From an uncultured Aquimarina sp. (lineage in GTDB: Bacteria > Bacteroidota > Bacteroidia > Flavobacteriales > Flavobacteriaceae), in assembly GCA_947500545.1 (NCBI GenBank), contig CANMSO010000001.1, positions 372,001-436,000 on the forward strand: a stretch of DNA of 64,000 bases. The letters are read 5' to 3'. Positions within the stretch are counted from its first letter, which is position 1, and every line of letters starts with the position of its first letter. A program made the translations under genes and the position numbers. The notes below the pieces were generated by a model that searched no databases, had not been told where the DNA came from, and saw only the letters and a list, made by a program, of their open reading frames with translations. This document shows positions 35,405 through 44,280 of this stretch, in pieces.

Positions 35405-35489
35405 ATTTTGATACAAAATTATTAGTTTTGACTTCAAAATCGTTTTATAAATAATAGTTTAACCTTGTTTTGATATATTTTGTGTCAAA
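35405..35489. promoter_or_regulatory. Array of TTTTGA/TCAAAA palindromes, candidate Lrp/AsnC operator
   Basis: Three dyads lie between the divergent hglS-like and lrp-like genes: ATTTTG-ATA-CAAAAT (35405-35419), TTTTGA-CT-TCAAAA (35426-35439), and TTTGA...TCAAA (35469-35489). The first two centres are about 20 bases apart. The first covers the -7 element of the hglS-like gene. Lrp-type octamers often use such phased half-sites. AT-richness makes chance matches possible. Confidence 0.45.
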
Positions 35490-35551
35490 TTGTTCTTTTG
35501 GAGAAATTTTATTGTTTATTTGACTTTGGATCTTTTAAATTTTTAATAGTT

Positions 35552-36037
35552 ATGCATCATTTTGATTATATAGACCAACAAATACTAATACAAATAAGAG
35601 AGGATGCAAGAAAACCATTCTCCCAGATAGCAGACGATTTGAAAATTTCGAATTCTTTGGTTCATCAACGAATTAGAAAACTGAAACAACAAGGAGTAAT
35701 TAAAAAAGCCGAATTTGTAATTGATGAAAAAAGAATAGGTTTCAGAACCAAATCATATGTTGGTATTCGGCTTAGAGAGGCGAGGTATGCAGAAGAGGTA
35801 GTAGATGGTCTAAAGAAAATCCCTGAAATTCAAGAATGCAACTTCGTTTCTGGTAATTATGCAATTTTCATTCTTATTTTTGCATTCGACAATCAACATT
35901 TAAGAAAAATTCTATATGAACAAATACATCATATAGATGGAGTAGCAGGGACAGATAGTTTCATTTGTTTTGATACTAATTTTAAAAGACAGGTATCTTT
36001 GGATTCTTTGACGAAAAAAGACAAGTATGATCAATAA
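35552..36037 (+). CDS. Lrp/AsnC family transcriptional regulator
   Basis: From ATG 35552 the protein has 161 residues and begins 'MHHFDYIDQQILIQIREDAR'. The winged helix-turn-helix is 'PFSQIADDLKISNSLVHQRI', and the RAM ligand-binding domain spans about 75-150 ('SYVGIRLREARYAEEVVDGL', 'GNYAIFILIFAFDNQHL'). A longer frame from 35480 runs through the AT-rich intergenic DNA and is not typical. It overlaps the next gene by 11 bases and diverges from the hglS-like gene, so it probably controls both, perhaps in response to lysine or 2-aminoadipate. Confidence 0.93.
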   Translation: MHHFDYIDQQILIQIREDARKPFSQIADDLKISNSLVHQRIRKLKQQGVIKKAEFVIDEKRIGFRTKSYVGIRLREARYAEEVVDGLKKIPEIQECNFVSGNYAIFILIFAFDNQHLRKILYEQIHHIDGVAGTDSFICFDTNFKRQVSLDSLTKKDKYDQ

Positions 36038-38951
36038 TAAGGCACTTGTATTACTAAAACAGCAGTTAGAGGGGGAATTACAGTATGATACACTTACAAA
36101 AGCCTTGTATGCTACAGATGCTTCTGTATACCGCAGAACTCCGTTGGCTATTGCATTTCCCAAGTCAAATAATGACTTGAAAAAGTTAATTGCTTTTGCT
36201 TCAGAACACAAAGTCGGGTTGATTCCTAGAACGGCAGGAACTTCGCTTGCCGGGCAGTGTGTGGGAGATGGAATTGTAGTAGATGTATCCAGGCATTTTA
36301 CCAAGATAATTTCTGTAGATGCAGATAAAAAAACCGTTACTGTTCAACCCGGTGTAATTCGTGATGATCTCAATAGATTTTTGAAGCCATATGGGTTATT
36401 TTTTGGCCCAAATACGTCTACATCAAATCGATGTATGATAGGAGGAATGGTAGGGAATAATAGTAGTGGTACAACCTCAATTCAATATGGGGTAACTAGA
36501 GATAAAGTATTAGAGTTAAGTACTGTTTTATCTGATGGAAGCGAAGCCGTTTTTACAGAAATCTCTTCAGATGAGTTTCATGAAAAAAGAAATTTAAAAA
36601 CCCTAGAAGGCAATATTTATAGTAGTGTTTATAATGAAATTTCTACAGAAAAAGTTCAGCAGCAGATAATAAATAATTTCCCAAAACCTGAGATTCATCG
36701 TCGTAATACAGGATATGCAATCGACGAATTAATTAACACTAATGTATTTGCAGATAGCGGAAGTCTTTTCAATATGTGTAAGTTACTTGTAGGGAGTGAA
36801 GGAACATTGGCATTTACTACTCAAATTACTTTACAGTTGGATGAGTTACCACCAAAGGAATCCTTAATGATTGCTGCGCATTTTAGAACTATTGATGATT
36901 GTATGAATGCGGTAGCGCCTGTAATGCAGCATTCTTTGTTCACATGCGAAATGATGGATAAAACAATTTTGGATTGTACGAAAAACAATATAGAGCAGCT
37001 TAAAAATAGGTTTTTTATTGTTGATGATCCAGAAGCGATACTCATGTTAGAACTGAGAAGTGACAATTCTGAAAATTTAAATAATCAAAAAGCAGCGCTA
37101 CTAAAAGCATTAGAAAGTTCGAATTTAAGTTATGCAAATCCAATCTTGGTTGGTACCCAAATTGATCAAGCGTTAGAGCTTCGTAAAGCTGGTTTGGGGT
37201 TATTGGGTAATATAGTAGGAGACAAGAAAGCTGTAGCATGTATTGAAGATACCGCAGTTGCCATACCAGACCTAAAAGACTATATATCAGAGTTCACAGA
37301 TCTGATGAAAAAACATGATCAGCAGGCGGTATACTATGCTCATGCAGGAGCAGGAGAGCTGCATTTACGACCAATTTTAGATCTTAAAAAAAGTGAAGAT
37401 GTTTTGTTGTTCAGGCAAATTACCGATGACGTAGCTACTTTGGTTAAAAAATATCAAGGATCCATGAGTGGTGAGCACGGTGATGGCATTGTAAGAGCTG
37501 GGTATATTCCTTTTATGATTGGTGAAGCGAATTACCAAATCATAGTACGTATCAAAAACACTTTTGACCCAGATCATATTTTTAATCCGGGTAAGGTTGT
37601 AGATGCCTATCCTATGGATGAGCAATTACGTTATGAGATTGACCGACAAGAACCCGAAATAGATACAATATTTGATTTTACTGATTCTTTAGGAATTCTT
37701 CGAGCAACAGAAAAATGTAATGGGAGTGGAGATTGTCGTAAATCTATAGAAGCTGGAGGAACGATGTGTCCAAGCTATCGTGCCACAAAAGATGAAAAAG
37801 ATACAACTAGAGGTAGGGCTAATGCGTTACGAGAATTTTTAACGAACAGTGATAAAGCAAACAAATTCGATAACAAAGAACTTAAAGAAGTTTTTGATCT
37901 GTGTTTGAGTTGTAAAGGGTGCTCTAGTGAATGTCCATCAAATGTGGATGTAGCTACCTTGAAAGCAGAATTTGAATACCAATACCAAAAAGAAAACGGA
38001 ACCTCTTTGCGAACTAAATTATTTGCATACAACAATAGGTTTAATGAGTTGGGAAGACTAGCGCCTGGATTGACTAATTTTATCTTTAAAAATAAGTTCA
38101 CATCAGGAATTTTAAAATCAACATTGGGTATAGCAAAAAAACGTGAACTCCCTTTATTAAGTAAACAAACCTTATCTGATTGGTGTAATAAAAACCTACA
38201 AAAACTGGGTCCAAAAAATCCTAAAAAAACTATATGCTTTTTTATTGATGAATTCACCAACCATTTGGATACTAAAATTGGTATTGATGCAATAGAATTA
38301 CTTACTCGGTTGGGGTATCAAGTAAAGGTAATTAATCACAAAGAAAGTGGTCGAACTTTTATATCGAAAGGACTACTAAAACAGGCTAAATCCCTTGCAA
38401 ATCATAATATTGAAGTTTTTAAGGGTTTTATTACTTCTGAAACACCATTAATTGGATTAGAGCCTTCCGCTATTTTAACTATCAGAGATGAGTATGTACG
38501 TCTAGCTGATGATAAAAAAACGGTGAATGAAATTGCTAAAAACACATTTCTAATAGACGAATTTTTAAGCTCTGAAATTAATAAAGGTAATATAACTTCT
38601 GATCGATTCACTAATGAAGAACAGGTGATAAAATTGCATGGACATTGCCATCAGAAAGCATTGTCTAGTATTCAAACAACGTTTGCATATCTTAATCTTC
38701 CGCAAAACTTTAAAGTTACCATTATTCCTTCAGGATGTTGCGGTATGGCTGGATCTTTTGGGTATGAAAAAGAACATTATGATATTAGTATGCAAGTAGG
38801 GGAACAGACCTTATTTCCTGCAGTTAGAAAATCTTCAGAAGATACTATTATTGCTGCTGTTGGAACAAGTTGTAGACATCAGATAAAAGATGGAACAGAT
38901 CGTATAGCGCTTCATCCGGTTACAATTCTTAGAAATGCTTTAATAAACTAA
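36027..38951 (+). CDS. FAD/Fe-S oxidoreductase, D-2-hydroxyglutarate dehydrogenase-like (YdiJ type)
   Basis: The 974 residues join three modules. An FAD_binding_4 domain (about 30-220) has 'LIPRTAGTSLAGQCVGDGIV' and 'FFGPNTSTSNRCMIGGMVGN'. The FAD oxidase C-terminal domain (about 260-530) ends 'DPDHIFNPGKVVDAYPM'. An Fe-S part has 'CNGSGDCRKSIEAGGTMCPS' and 'CLSCKGCSSECPSNVDV'. The end is a CCG domain ('GHCHQKAL', 'PSGCCGMAGSFGYEKEHYD'). YdiJ-type enzymes oxidise D-2-hydroxyglutarate and pass electrons to quinone. That is the product expected from the neighbouring DUF1338 enzyme. The start overlaps the regulator gene. Confidence 0.88.
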   Translation: MINNKALVLLKQQLEGELQYDTLTKALYATDASVYRRTPLAIAFPKSNNDLKKLIAFASEHKVGLIPRTAGTSLAGQCVGDGIVVDVSRHFTKIISVDADKKTVTVQPGVIRDDLNRFLKPYGLFFGPNTSTSNRCMIGGMVGNNSSGTTSIQYGVTRDKVLELSTVLSDGSEAVFTEISSDEFHEKRNLKTLEGNIYSSVYNEISTEKVQQQIINNFPKPEIHRRNTGYAIDELINTNVFADSGSLFNMCKLLVGSEGTLAFTTQITLQLDELPPKESLMIAAHFRTIDDCMNAVAPVMQHSLFTCEMMDKTILDCTKNNIEQLKNRFFIVDDPEAILMLELRSDNSENLNNQKAALLKALESSNLSYANPILVGTQIDQALELRKAGLGLLGNIVGDKKAVACIEDTAVAIPDLKDYISEFTDLMKKHDQQAVYYAHAGAGELHLRPILDLKKSEDVLLFRQITDDVATLVKKYQGSMSGEHGDGIVRAGYIPFMIGEANYQIIVRIKNTFDPDHIFNPGKVVDAYPMDEQLRYEIDRQEPEIDTIFDFTDSLGILRATEKCNGSGDCRKSIEAGGTMCPSYRATKDEKDTTRGRANALREFLTNSDKANKFDNKELKEVFDLCLSCKGCSSECPSNVDVATLKAEFEYQYQKENGTSLRTKLFAYNNRFNELGRLAPGLTNFIFKNKFTSGILKSTLGIAKKRELPLLSKQTLSDWCNKNLQKLGPKNPKKTICFFIDEFTNHLDTKIGIDAIELLTRLGYQVKVINHKESGRTFISKGLLKQAKSLANHNIEVFKGFITSETPLIGLEPSAILTIRDEYVRLADDKKTVNEIAKNTFLIDEFLSSEINKGNITSDRFTNEEQVIKLHGHCHQKALSSIQTTFAYLNLPQNFKVTIIPSGCCGMAGSFGYEKEHYDISMQVGEQTLFPAVRKSSEDTIIAAVGTSCRHQIKDGTDRIALHPVTILRNALIN

Positions 38952-38976
38952 ATTTTGTTTTGGAGTATACTCTGAG

Positions 38977-39564
38977 TTATCCATGTATTGTTTCATTTTT
39001 ACCGTAATTCTGAATAAGTTCTCCTTCAAACTTCAGTAGATCTTCCCATTGTTTGTCCACATCTATGTTTTTTCCATATTTACGAGCAAAACCAATAAAA
39101 GTAGTATAATGCCCTGCCTCACTAATCATGAGTTCTCTATAAAATTTTGATAATTCAGGATCTTTAATTTTTTCTGAAAGAAGTTTGAAACGTTCACAGC
39201 TTCGAGCTTCAATCATTGCAGAAAACAATAATCGTCGCACTAATCCTTCTTTACGACTGCCAGAACCACCTTTAATCTTATATTTAAACAATTCATTTAC
39301 GTAGCTATCTTTGCGTTCACGTCCTAGTTTGTAGCCTCTTTTTTTAATGATTTCATGTACCATTTGAAAATGCTGTAATTCTTCCTGAGCAAGAACTGTT
39401 AAATCTGTAACCAGATCGGTATGTTCAGAATTCAAAGTAATAATCGTAATAGCATTGGTGGCAGCTTTTTGTTCACACCAAGCATGATCTGTTAGAATTT
39501 CTTCAAGATTCTCCTCTGCAATAGTTGCCCAACGAGGATCAGTAGCCAATTTTAAACCAAGCAT
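38977..39564 (-). CDS. miaE: tRNA-(ms2io6A)-hydroxylase MiaE, copy 2
   Basis: The 195 residues are clearly paralogous to the copy near 30 kb (same start 'MLGLKL.TDPRW' and same end 'IHG'). The ligand motifs are intact: 'DHAWCEQKA', 'EELQHFQMVH', 'EARSCERFKLL' and 'SEAGHYTTF'. The loop after 'GRERKDSYVNELF' is more basic than in copy 1 ('KYKIKGGSGSRKEGLVRR'), so tRNA preference may differ. A minus-strand -7 element TATATTTG lies at 39601-39608. It converges on the dehydrogenase gene. Confidence 0.9.
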   Translation of the reverse strand: MLGLKLATDPRWATIAEENLEEILTDHAWCEQKAATNAITIITLNSEHTDLVTDLTVLAQEELQHFQMVHEIIKKRGYKLGRERKDSYVNELFKYKIKGGSGSRKEGLVRRLLFSAMIEARSCERFKLLSEKIKDPELSKFYRELMISEAGHYTTFIGFARKYGKNIDVDKQWEDLLKFEGELIQNYGKNETIHG

Positions 39565-39612
39565 GTCTTCTTATTTTAGGTGATGTGGAACATAGATCAC
39601 CAAATATAGGTA

Positions 39613-40452
39613 TTATCCTTTTTTAAATGATGCAATTGTCGTGATTAGTGTTTTAGGATTAATCGCCAAATCCTCGATTTCTTCTGTAGGTTCTTTAGCA
39701 GTTTCTACTAATTCATTTTCATAACGAACTAACCGCCATTTCTTATCCTGATATTCTAATGCGGTTAGATTTTCGATCCAATCTCCAGAGTTAAGATAAA
39801 AACAAGAACCATTTTTATTTTTATACTCCCGCATTTGAGGTTGATGAATGTGGCCGCAAATAACATAATTGTATTCGTTGTTAATCGCTAATTCTGCCGC
39901 AACATTTTCGAAATCATTGATGTACTTAACCGCTTTTTTTACACTATTTTTAATTTTCTTGGATAAAGAAAATTTTTCTTTGCCCATTCGTACTAAAAAC
40001 CAATTAATCAACTGATTTAATAGAATAAGAATATCATACCCCCAACCTCCTAATTTTGCTAACCATTTAGCATTTTGTATTGAAGTATCAAATACATCCC
40101 CATGAAAAAACCATGCTTTTTTCTCATCTAATTCAAGTACTAATTTATCGACCAATTTAAAATCACCAATCTCGACATCACTAAATTTCCTGAGCATTTC
40201 ATCATGATTTCCAGTTATATAAATTACTTCAGTTCCTTTGGAAGCAAATGAAACTATTTTTTTTATAACCTTAAGATGAGATTTTGGAAAGTATCGTTTT
40301 CTGAATTGCCAGATATCTATAATGTCTCCATTGAGGATAAGCATTTTTGGTTTAATGCTATTAAGGTAATTAAGAAGCTCTTTAGCATGGCAGCCATAAG
40401 TTCCTAAGTGAACATCTGAAATTACAACAAGTTCTACTTTGCGTTTTTTCAT
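39613..40452 (-). CDS. LpxH-like metallophosphoesterase (UDP-2,3-diacylglucosamine hydrolase family)
   Basis: From the ATG at 40452 the protein has 279 residues. Calcineurin-type metal motifs are visible in order: 'LVVISDVHLGTYGC' (DxH), 'LILNGDIIDIWQF' (GD), 'VIYITGNHDEML' (GNHD), 'AWFFHGDVFD', and 'YVICGHIHQPQM' (GHxH). The Bacteroidota group is annotated as lipid A pathway LpxH-like, which would cleave UDP-diacylglucosamine to lipid X at the inner membrane. The C-terminal 40 residues are a variable tail. Substrate not proven. Confidence 0.85.
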   Translation of the reverse strand: MKKRKVELVVISDVHLGTYGCHAKELLNYLNSIKPKMLILNGDIIDIWQFRKRYFPKSHLKVIKKIVSFASKGTEVIYITGNHDEMLRKFSDVEIGDFKLVDKLVLELDEKKAWFFHGDVFDTSIQNAKWLAKLGGWGYDILILLNQLINWFLVRMGKEKFSLSKKIKNSVKKAVKYINDFENVAAELAINNEYNYVICGHIHQPQMREYKNKNGSCFYLNSGDWIENLTALEYQDKKWRLVRYENELVETAKEPTEEIEDLAINPKTLITTIASFKKG

Positions 40453-40627
40453 AGAAAATATAATCGTTGTACAAAGTAACATACAGATTGTAAATCATAG
40501 ATTATGTAGATATAAGCATATTGTTATGAAGCTTTTAATAATAAGAACCAAATGTTAATTGCGCATTATTAAGAAATTTTTATTCATCATCAAGGCACTT
40601 TTAACAAGCTTTCGAAAAAATATCTCA

Positions 40628-40671
40628 AAAAGGGGATTTGATTGAATTTTTAGAATTGAATCCCACTTTTT
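40628..40671. other. Orphan hairpin in the lpxH-aroC intergenic region
   Basis: GGGATT (40633-40638) pairs with AATCCC (40659-40664), flanked by an A-run on the left and a T-run on the right, so it looks like a weak bidirectional terminator. It lies upstream of the aroC promoter and between divergent genes, where no annotated gene would end. The rest of this 280-base gap holds no ORF or RNA that I can support. Confidence 0.4.
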
Positions 40672-40709
40672 TCTATCAAATTACTACTGTGTTTTTCAAG
40701 ATTAACAAT

Positions 40710-40717
40710 TACATTTG
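40710..40717 (+). promoter_or_regulatory. -7 element of aroC
   Basis: TACATTTG fits TAnnTTTG and lies 17 bases before the aroC ATG. The -33 box is unclear. Confidence 0.5.
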
Positions 40718-40734
40718 CCTAAAATTTTGCATTC

Positions 40735-41799
40735 ATGGCAGGAAATATATTCGGAAACTTATTTAAGCTTACAACTTTTGGAGAATCTCATGGTGTTGCC
40801 ATTGGCGGGGTTATAGATGGATGCCCGGCGGGAGTAGAATTGGATTTAGAAGCAATTCAAAAGGAACTTGACCGTCGTAAGCCGGGACAATCGGCAATTG
40901 TTACGCAACGTAAAGAACCCGACACGGTAGAGTTTTATTCTGGGATTTTTGAAGGTGTTACAACCGGAACACCAATAGGTTTTGCGATTAAAAATGCGAA
41001 TCAAAAATCTAAGGATTATTCACATATCAAAGATTCATATCGACCATCACATGCAGATTATACCTATGATCAAAAATACGGTATTCGTGATTATAGAGGA
41101 GGAGGGCGTTCTTCTGCCCGTGAAACGGCAAGTAGAGTAGTAGCAGGAGCTATTGCAAAACAAGTGCTATCAGATGTAAGCTTCAATGCTTATGTAAGTG
41201 GTGTGGGGAATATGAAATTAGAAAAAAGCCATACCGAGTTAGATTTTTCATTAACCGAAAGTAATATTGTTCGTTGTCCTGATCCCGAAATGGCAAAAGA
41301 AATGGAACAATACATCAAGCAGATCAGAAAAGAAGGCGATACCGTTGGAGGTATTGTGAGCTGTGCTATATCAGGTGTTCCAATTGGATTAGGAGAGCCT
41401 GTTTTTGATAAGCTTCATGCAGAATTGGGAAAAGCAATGCTTTCTATTAATGCGGTAAAAGGTTTTGAATATGGAAGTGGTTTTGCTGGAGCAGCATTAA
41501 AAGGAAGTCAGCATAATGACTTATTTAATACTGATGGTACAACCAAAACTAACCTTTCTGGGGGAATACAAGGAGGAATATCCAACGGTATGGATATCTA
41601 TTTTAATGTTGCTTTTAAACCTGTAGCAACTATAATGCAAGATCAGGAAACGATCGATAAAGACGGTAATATTGTGAATATGCAGGGTAAAGGTAGGCAT
41701 GATCCATGTGTAGTACCTAGAGCAGTACCCATAGTAGAAGCAATGGCTGCATTGGTTTTGGTTGACTATTGGTTGATGAACCGAACGATTAAAAAATAA
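40735..41799 (+). CDS. aroC: Chorismate synthase
   Basis: The 354 residues carry the family signatures '[20 protein letters not shown]', '[20 protein letters not shown]', '[20 protein letters not shown]' and '[20 protein letters not shown]'. The enzyme forms chorismate from EPSP with reduced FMN, the last common step of aromatic synthesis. It is a single-gene transcript with its own promoter and terminator. Confidence 0.98.
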   Translation: MAGNIFGNLFKLTTFGESHGVAIGGVIDGCPAGVELDLEAIQKELDRRKPGQSAIVTQRKEPDTVEFYSGIFEGVTTGTPIGFAIKNANQKSKDYSHIKDSYRPSHADYTYDQKYGIRDYRGGGRSSARETASRVVAGAIAKQVLSDVSFNAYVSGVGNMKLEKSHTELDFSLTESNIVRCPDPEMAKEMEQYIKQIRKEGDTVGGIVSCAISGVPIGLGEPVFDKLHAELGKAMLSINAVKGFEYGSGFAGAALKGSQHNDLFNTDGTTKTNLSGGIQGGISNGMDIYFNVAFKPVATIMQDQETIDKDGNIVNMQGKGRHDPCVVPRAVPIVEAMAALVLVDYWLMNRTIKK

Positions 41800-41825
41800 G
41801 TAGCTAAAATAAAAGTTAATAATTG

Positions 41826-41855
41826 CGGTAATCTTAATAAGGTTACCGTTTTTTT
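41826..41855 (+). terminator. aroC intrinsic terminator
   Basis: CGGTAATCTT and AAGGTTACCG pair with a small internal mismatch, and a T-run follows. Confidence 0.85.
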
Positions 41856-41867
41856 ATTTTTAATTTA

Positions 41868-41875
41868 TATCTTCG
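41868..41875 (+). promoter_or_regulatory. -7 element of the dicarboxylate symporter gene
   Basis: TATCTTCG fits TAnnTTCG and lies 32 bases before the ATG. Confidence 0.5.
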
Positions 41876-41907
41876 ACGCTGTTCGGTTAAAATATTATTG
41901 AATTCTT

Positions 41908-43230
41908 ATGAAGAAAATTGCACTGCATTGGCAAATAGTTATCGGAATGGTAGCTGGTATACTATTCGGTTTTTTTATGACATACCCATCATGGGGAAAA
42001 GAATTTACAGGAGATTGGATAGCACCTTTGGGAACCATCTTTGTAAACCTCTTGAAGCTAATTGCAGTTCCACTTATTTTAGCCTCTTTGATAAAAGGGA
42101 TTTCGGACTTAAAAGATATCTCAAAGTTTAAAACAATTGGAGGAAGGACAATTGTTATTTACATCATTACTACAGTAATTGCCATTACTATTGGTTTGGT
42201 ATTGGTTAATGTAATGAAACCTGGTGAAGGAATTACTCCAGAAACTATTGAAAAGTTAACATCAGAATATGCGAGTAATGCAAAAATTTCTGAACGTATT
42301 GCAGAGGCCAGTAGACAAAAGGAAAGTGGTCCTTTACAATTTGTTGTTGATATGGTGCCTCAAAATGCTGTGGCGGCAATGAGCAATAATAAATTGATGC
42401 TTCAGGTAATTTTCTTTGCCATTTTTCTAGGAATAAGCATGTTATTGATAAAGCCTTCAGAATCTGAACCATTGAAGAAATTCTTTGACAGTTTGAATGA
42501 TGTGGTGCTGAAAATGGTTGATCTAATTATGCTTTCAGCTCCATACGCTGTTTTTGCATTATTAGCTAATGTAGTGGTTACTTCTGATGATCCTGATATC
42601 TTATTGGCATTATTAAAGTATGCGGGTGTCGTAGTATTTGGTTTAGCATTAATGATTGTATTTTATTGTATTCTGGTTTCAGTTATTACTAAGAAATCTC
42701 CACTTTGGTTTTTAAAAGAAATTAGCCCTGCTCAGTTACTTGCATTTTCTACAAGTTCTAGTGCAGCTACCCTTCCTGTTACTATGGAACGTGTAGAGGA
42801 GCATATTGGTGTAGATAAAGAAGTTTCTAGTTTTGTGCTACCAGTAGGAGCTACCATAAATATGGATGGTACAAGCTTGTATCAAGCAGTAGCATCTGTA
42901 TTTATTATGCAAGTTCTGTGGCCAGAAGGATTAACTTTTAGTAATCAAATCACTATCGTATTAACAGCTTTATTAGCTTCAATTGGATCTGCTGCTGTTC
43001 CTGGTGCAGGAATGGTTATGTTGGTAATTGTATTAGAAGCTATTGGATTTCCTTCTGATAAGTTGCCAATTGGTTTGGCATTGATATTCGCTGTAGATAG
43101 GCCATTAGATATGCTACGAACAACAATTAATGTTACCGGAGATGCAACTGTATCTATGATTGTTGCAAAATCTGTAGGAAAACTTGGCGATCCCCATGTT
43201 AAGGACTGGGATGATGATTACCAAAAATAG
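41908..43230 (+). CDS. Dicarboxylate/amino acid:cation symporter (DAACS family)
   Basis: The 440 residues include about eight membrane helices and the diagnostic glutamate-transporter motifs 'FSTSSSAATLPVTMERVEEH' (HP1 tip), 'LPVGATINMDGTSLYQAVAS' (TM7 NMDGT) and 'AAVPGAGMVMLVIVLEAIG' (HP2). It imports glutamate, aspartate or C4-dicarboxylates with Na+ or H+ across the inner membrane. The exact substrate cannot be told. A charged extracytoplasmic loop is at about 115-145. It is a single gene. Confidence 0.94.
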   Translation: MKKIALHWQIVIGMVAGILFGFFMTYPSWGKEFTGDWIAPLGTIFVNLLKLIAVPLILASLIKGISDLKDISKFKTIGGRTIVIYIITTVIAITIGLVLVNVMKPGEGITPETIEKLTSEYASNAKISERIAEASRQKESGPLQFVVDMVPQNAVAAMSNNKLMLQVIFFAIFLGISMLLIKPSESEPLKKFFDSLNDVVLKMVDLIMLSAPYAVFALLANVVVTSDDPDILLALLKYAGVVVFGLALMIVFYCILVSVITKKSPLWFLKEISPAQLLAFSTSSSAATLPVTMERVEEHIGVDKEVSSFVLPVGATINMDGTSLYQAVASVFIMQVLWPEGLTFSNQITIVLTALLASIGSAAVPGAGMVMLVIVLEAIGFPSDKLPIGLALIFAVDRPLDMLRTTINVTGDATVSMIVAKSVGKLGDPHVKDWDDDYQK

Positions 43231-43325
43231 CGTTTTATTAGGAGTATTTAACATTTTATTCACGCAACGAACACTAAAAAGGGTTCATCTATAGTTATAT
43301 AATTATTAACCAAAATAAATAACAG

Positions 43326-43742
43326 ATGAAACATTTTTTAGGAGCTTACATATTACTTTTCTTTACAATTATAGGGTGCAGCAATGATGATGATGGGGCT
43401 ATGACCAATCCAGATGTTGATTTATCCGGAATAATGGGTACGTGGAACTTATCTAATGTAAGTGGTGGGTTTGTAGGAATAGACCATGATTTCGAAAATG
43501 GAACCATAGTTTGGGAGTTTGACGAAGTCAATAAAAAGGTGGTCATCGTTAATAATAACACAGATGACGCTGTTGAAGATATCTTACCAAGTGGTACATA
43601 TGATTATTCAATCATTTCGGTTAATGGTAATCAAGAATTCATAATAAATGGAGTGAATAAGGGTACTATAGAAATAGTAAACACTCAATTTACAATTAGT
43701 GAAAATTTTAGAGATGGGTTTCGTTTTGAATTTAATCGATAA
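43326..43742 (+). CDS. Lipocalin-like lipoprotein
   Basis: The 138 residues have a lipoprotein signal with lipobox 'FTIIGC', followed by 'SNDDDG'. Acidic residues after the Cys are the export signal for surface lipoproteins in Bacteroidota. The mature part has the lipocalin-like start 'GTWNLSNVSGGFVG' and short beta strands. It is probably a surface-exposed lipocalin-like domain with unknown ligand. Confidence 0.82.
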   Translation: MKHFLGAYILLFFTIIGCSNDDDGAMTNPDVDLSGIMGTWNLSNVSGGFVGIDHDFENGTIVWEFDEVNKKVVIVNNNTDDAVEDILPSGTYDYSIISVNGNQEFIINGVNKGTIEIVNTQFTISENFRDGFRFEFNR

Positions 43743-43843
43743 AGGTTAATTGTTCTATTTTGTTTTTTTTGTCTTTTAGACATAATATCAGTTTTCTAAC
43801 ATTTATATAGGAGCAACCTTCTTATTTAGTGTATTTCATATTG

Positions 43844-43851
43844 TATATTTG
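43844..43851 (+). promoter_or_regulatory. -7 element of the ArsR-family gene
   Basis: TATATTTG fits TAnnTTTG and lies 16 bases before the ATG. Confidence 0.55.
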
Positions 43852-43867
43852 TAGTAAACGATTTGTA

Positions 43868-44191
43868 ATGAGAATAAGAACAGAAGTATCGAGTAAATAT
43901 ATTGTCAAAGATGATCACAAAATAGCCAAAATAGCCAATGCGCTAGCACATCCTCTTAGGGTAGCATTGGTAAGGTATTTGGATACCAAGAACTGTGGGA
44001 ATGGAGTGGATAATGTAACTTGTAACAAGGATTTGGTTGAAATGTTTGAATATTCTCAATCCACGGTATCTCAACATGTGAAAATCCTAAAAGAGTGTGG
44101 GCTTTTTATCACCGAGAACAAAGACAAGTTCACGCATTACTATTTAAACAAAGAATTACTAGAAGAATTTAACTCTTATTTTAAGAAATAG
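43868..44191 (+). CDS. ArsR-family winged-helix regulator
   Basis: From ATG 43868 the protein has 107 residues; a longer frame from 43829 covers the promoter. It has a typical ArsR fold: 'ALAHPLRVALVRYLDTKNCG', the recognition helix 'EYSQSTVSQHVKILKECGLF' and the wing 'ENKDKFTHYYLN'. The classic ELCVCDL metal site is missing; Cys residues occur elsewhere (NCGNG, VTCNK). The signal it senses is unknown. It lies 89 bases upstream of a DinB-fold gene, which may be its target. Confidence 0.88.
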   Translation: MRIRTEVSSKYIVKDDHKIAKIANALAHPLRVALVRYLDTKNCGNGVDNVTCNKDLVEMFEYSQSTVSQHVKILKECGLFITENKDKFTHYYLNKELLEEFNSYFKK

Positions 44192-44280
44192 TCCATATTT
44201 CTTAACCACATCATGATTTGGTACTTTTGAATAAGTAGAGTAGGGTAGAGGATAGTTAAAAAAGAAGCAAATTAAAGTAT

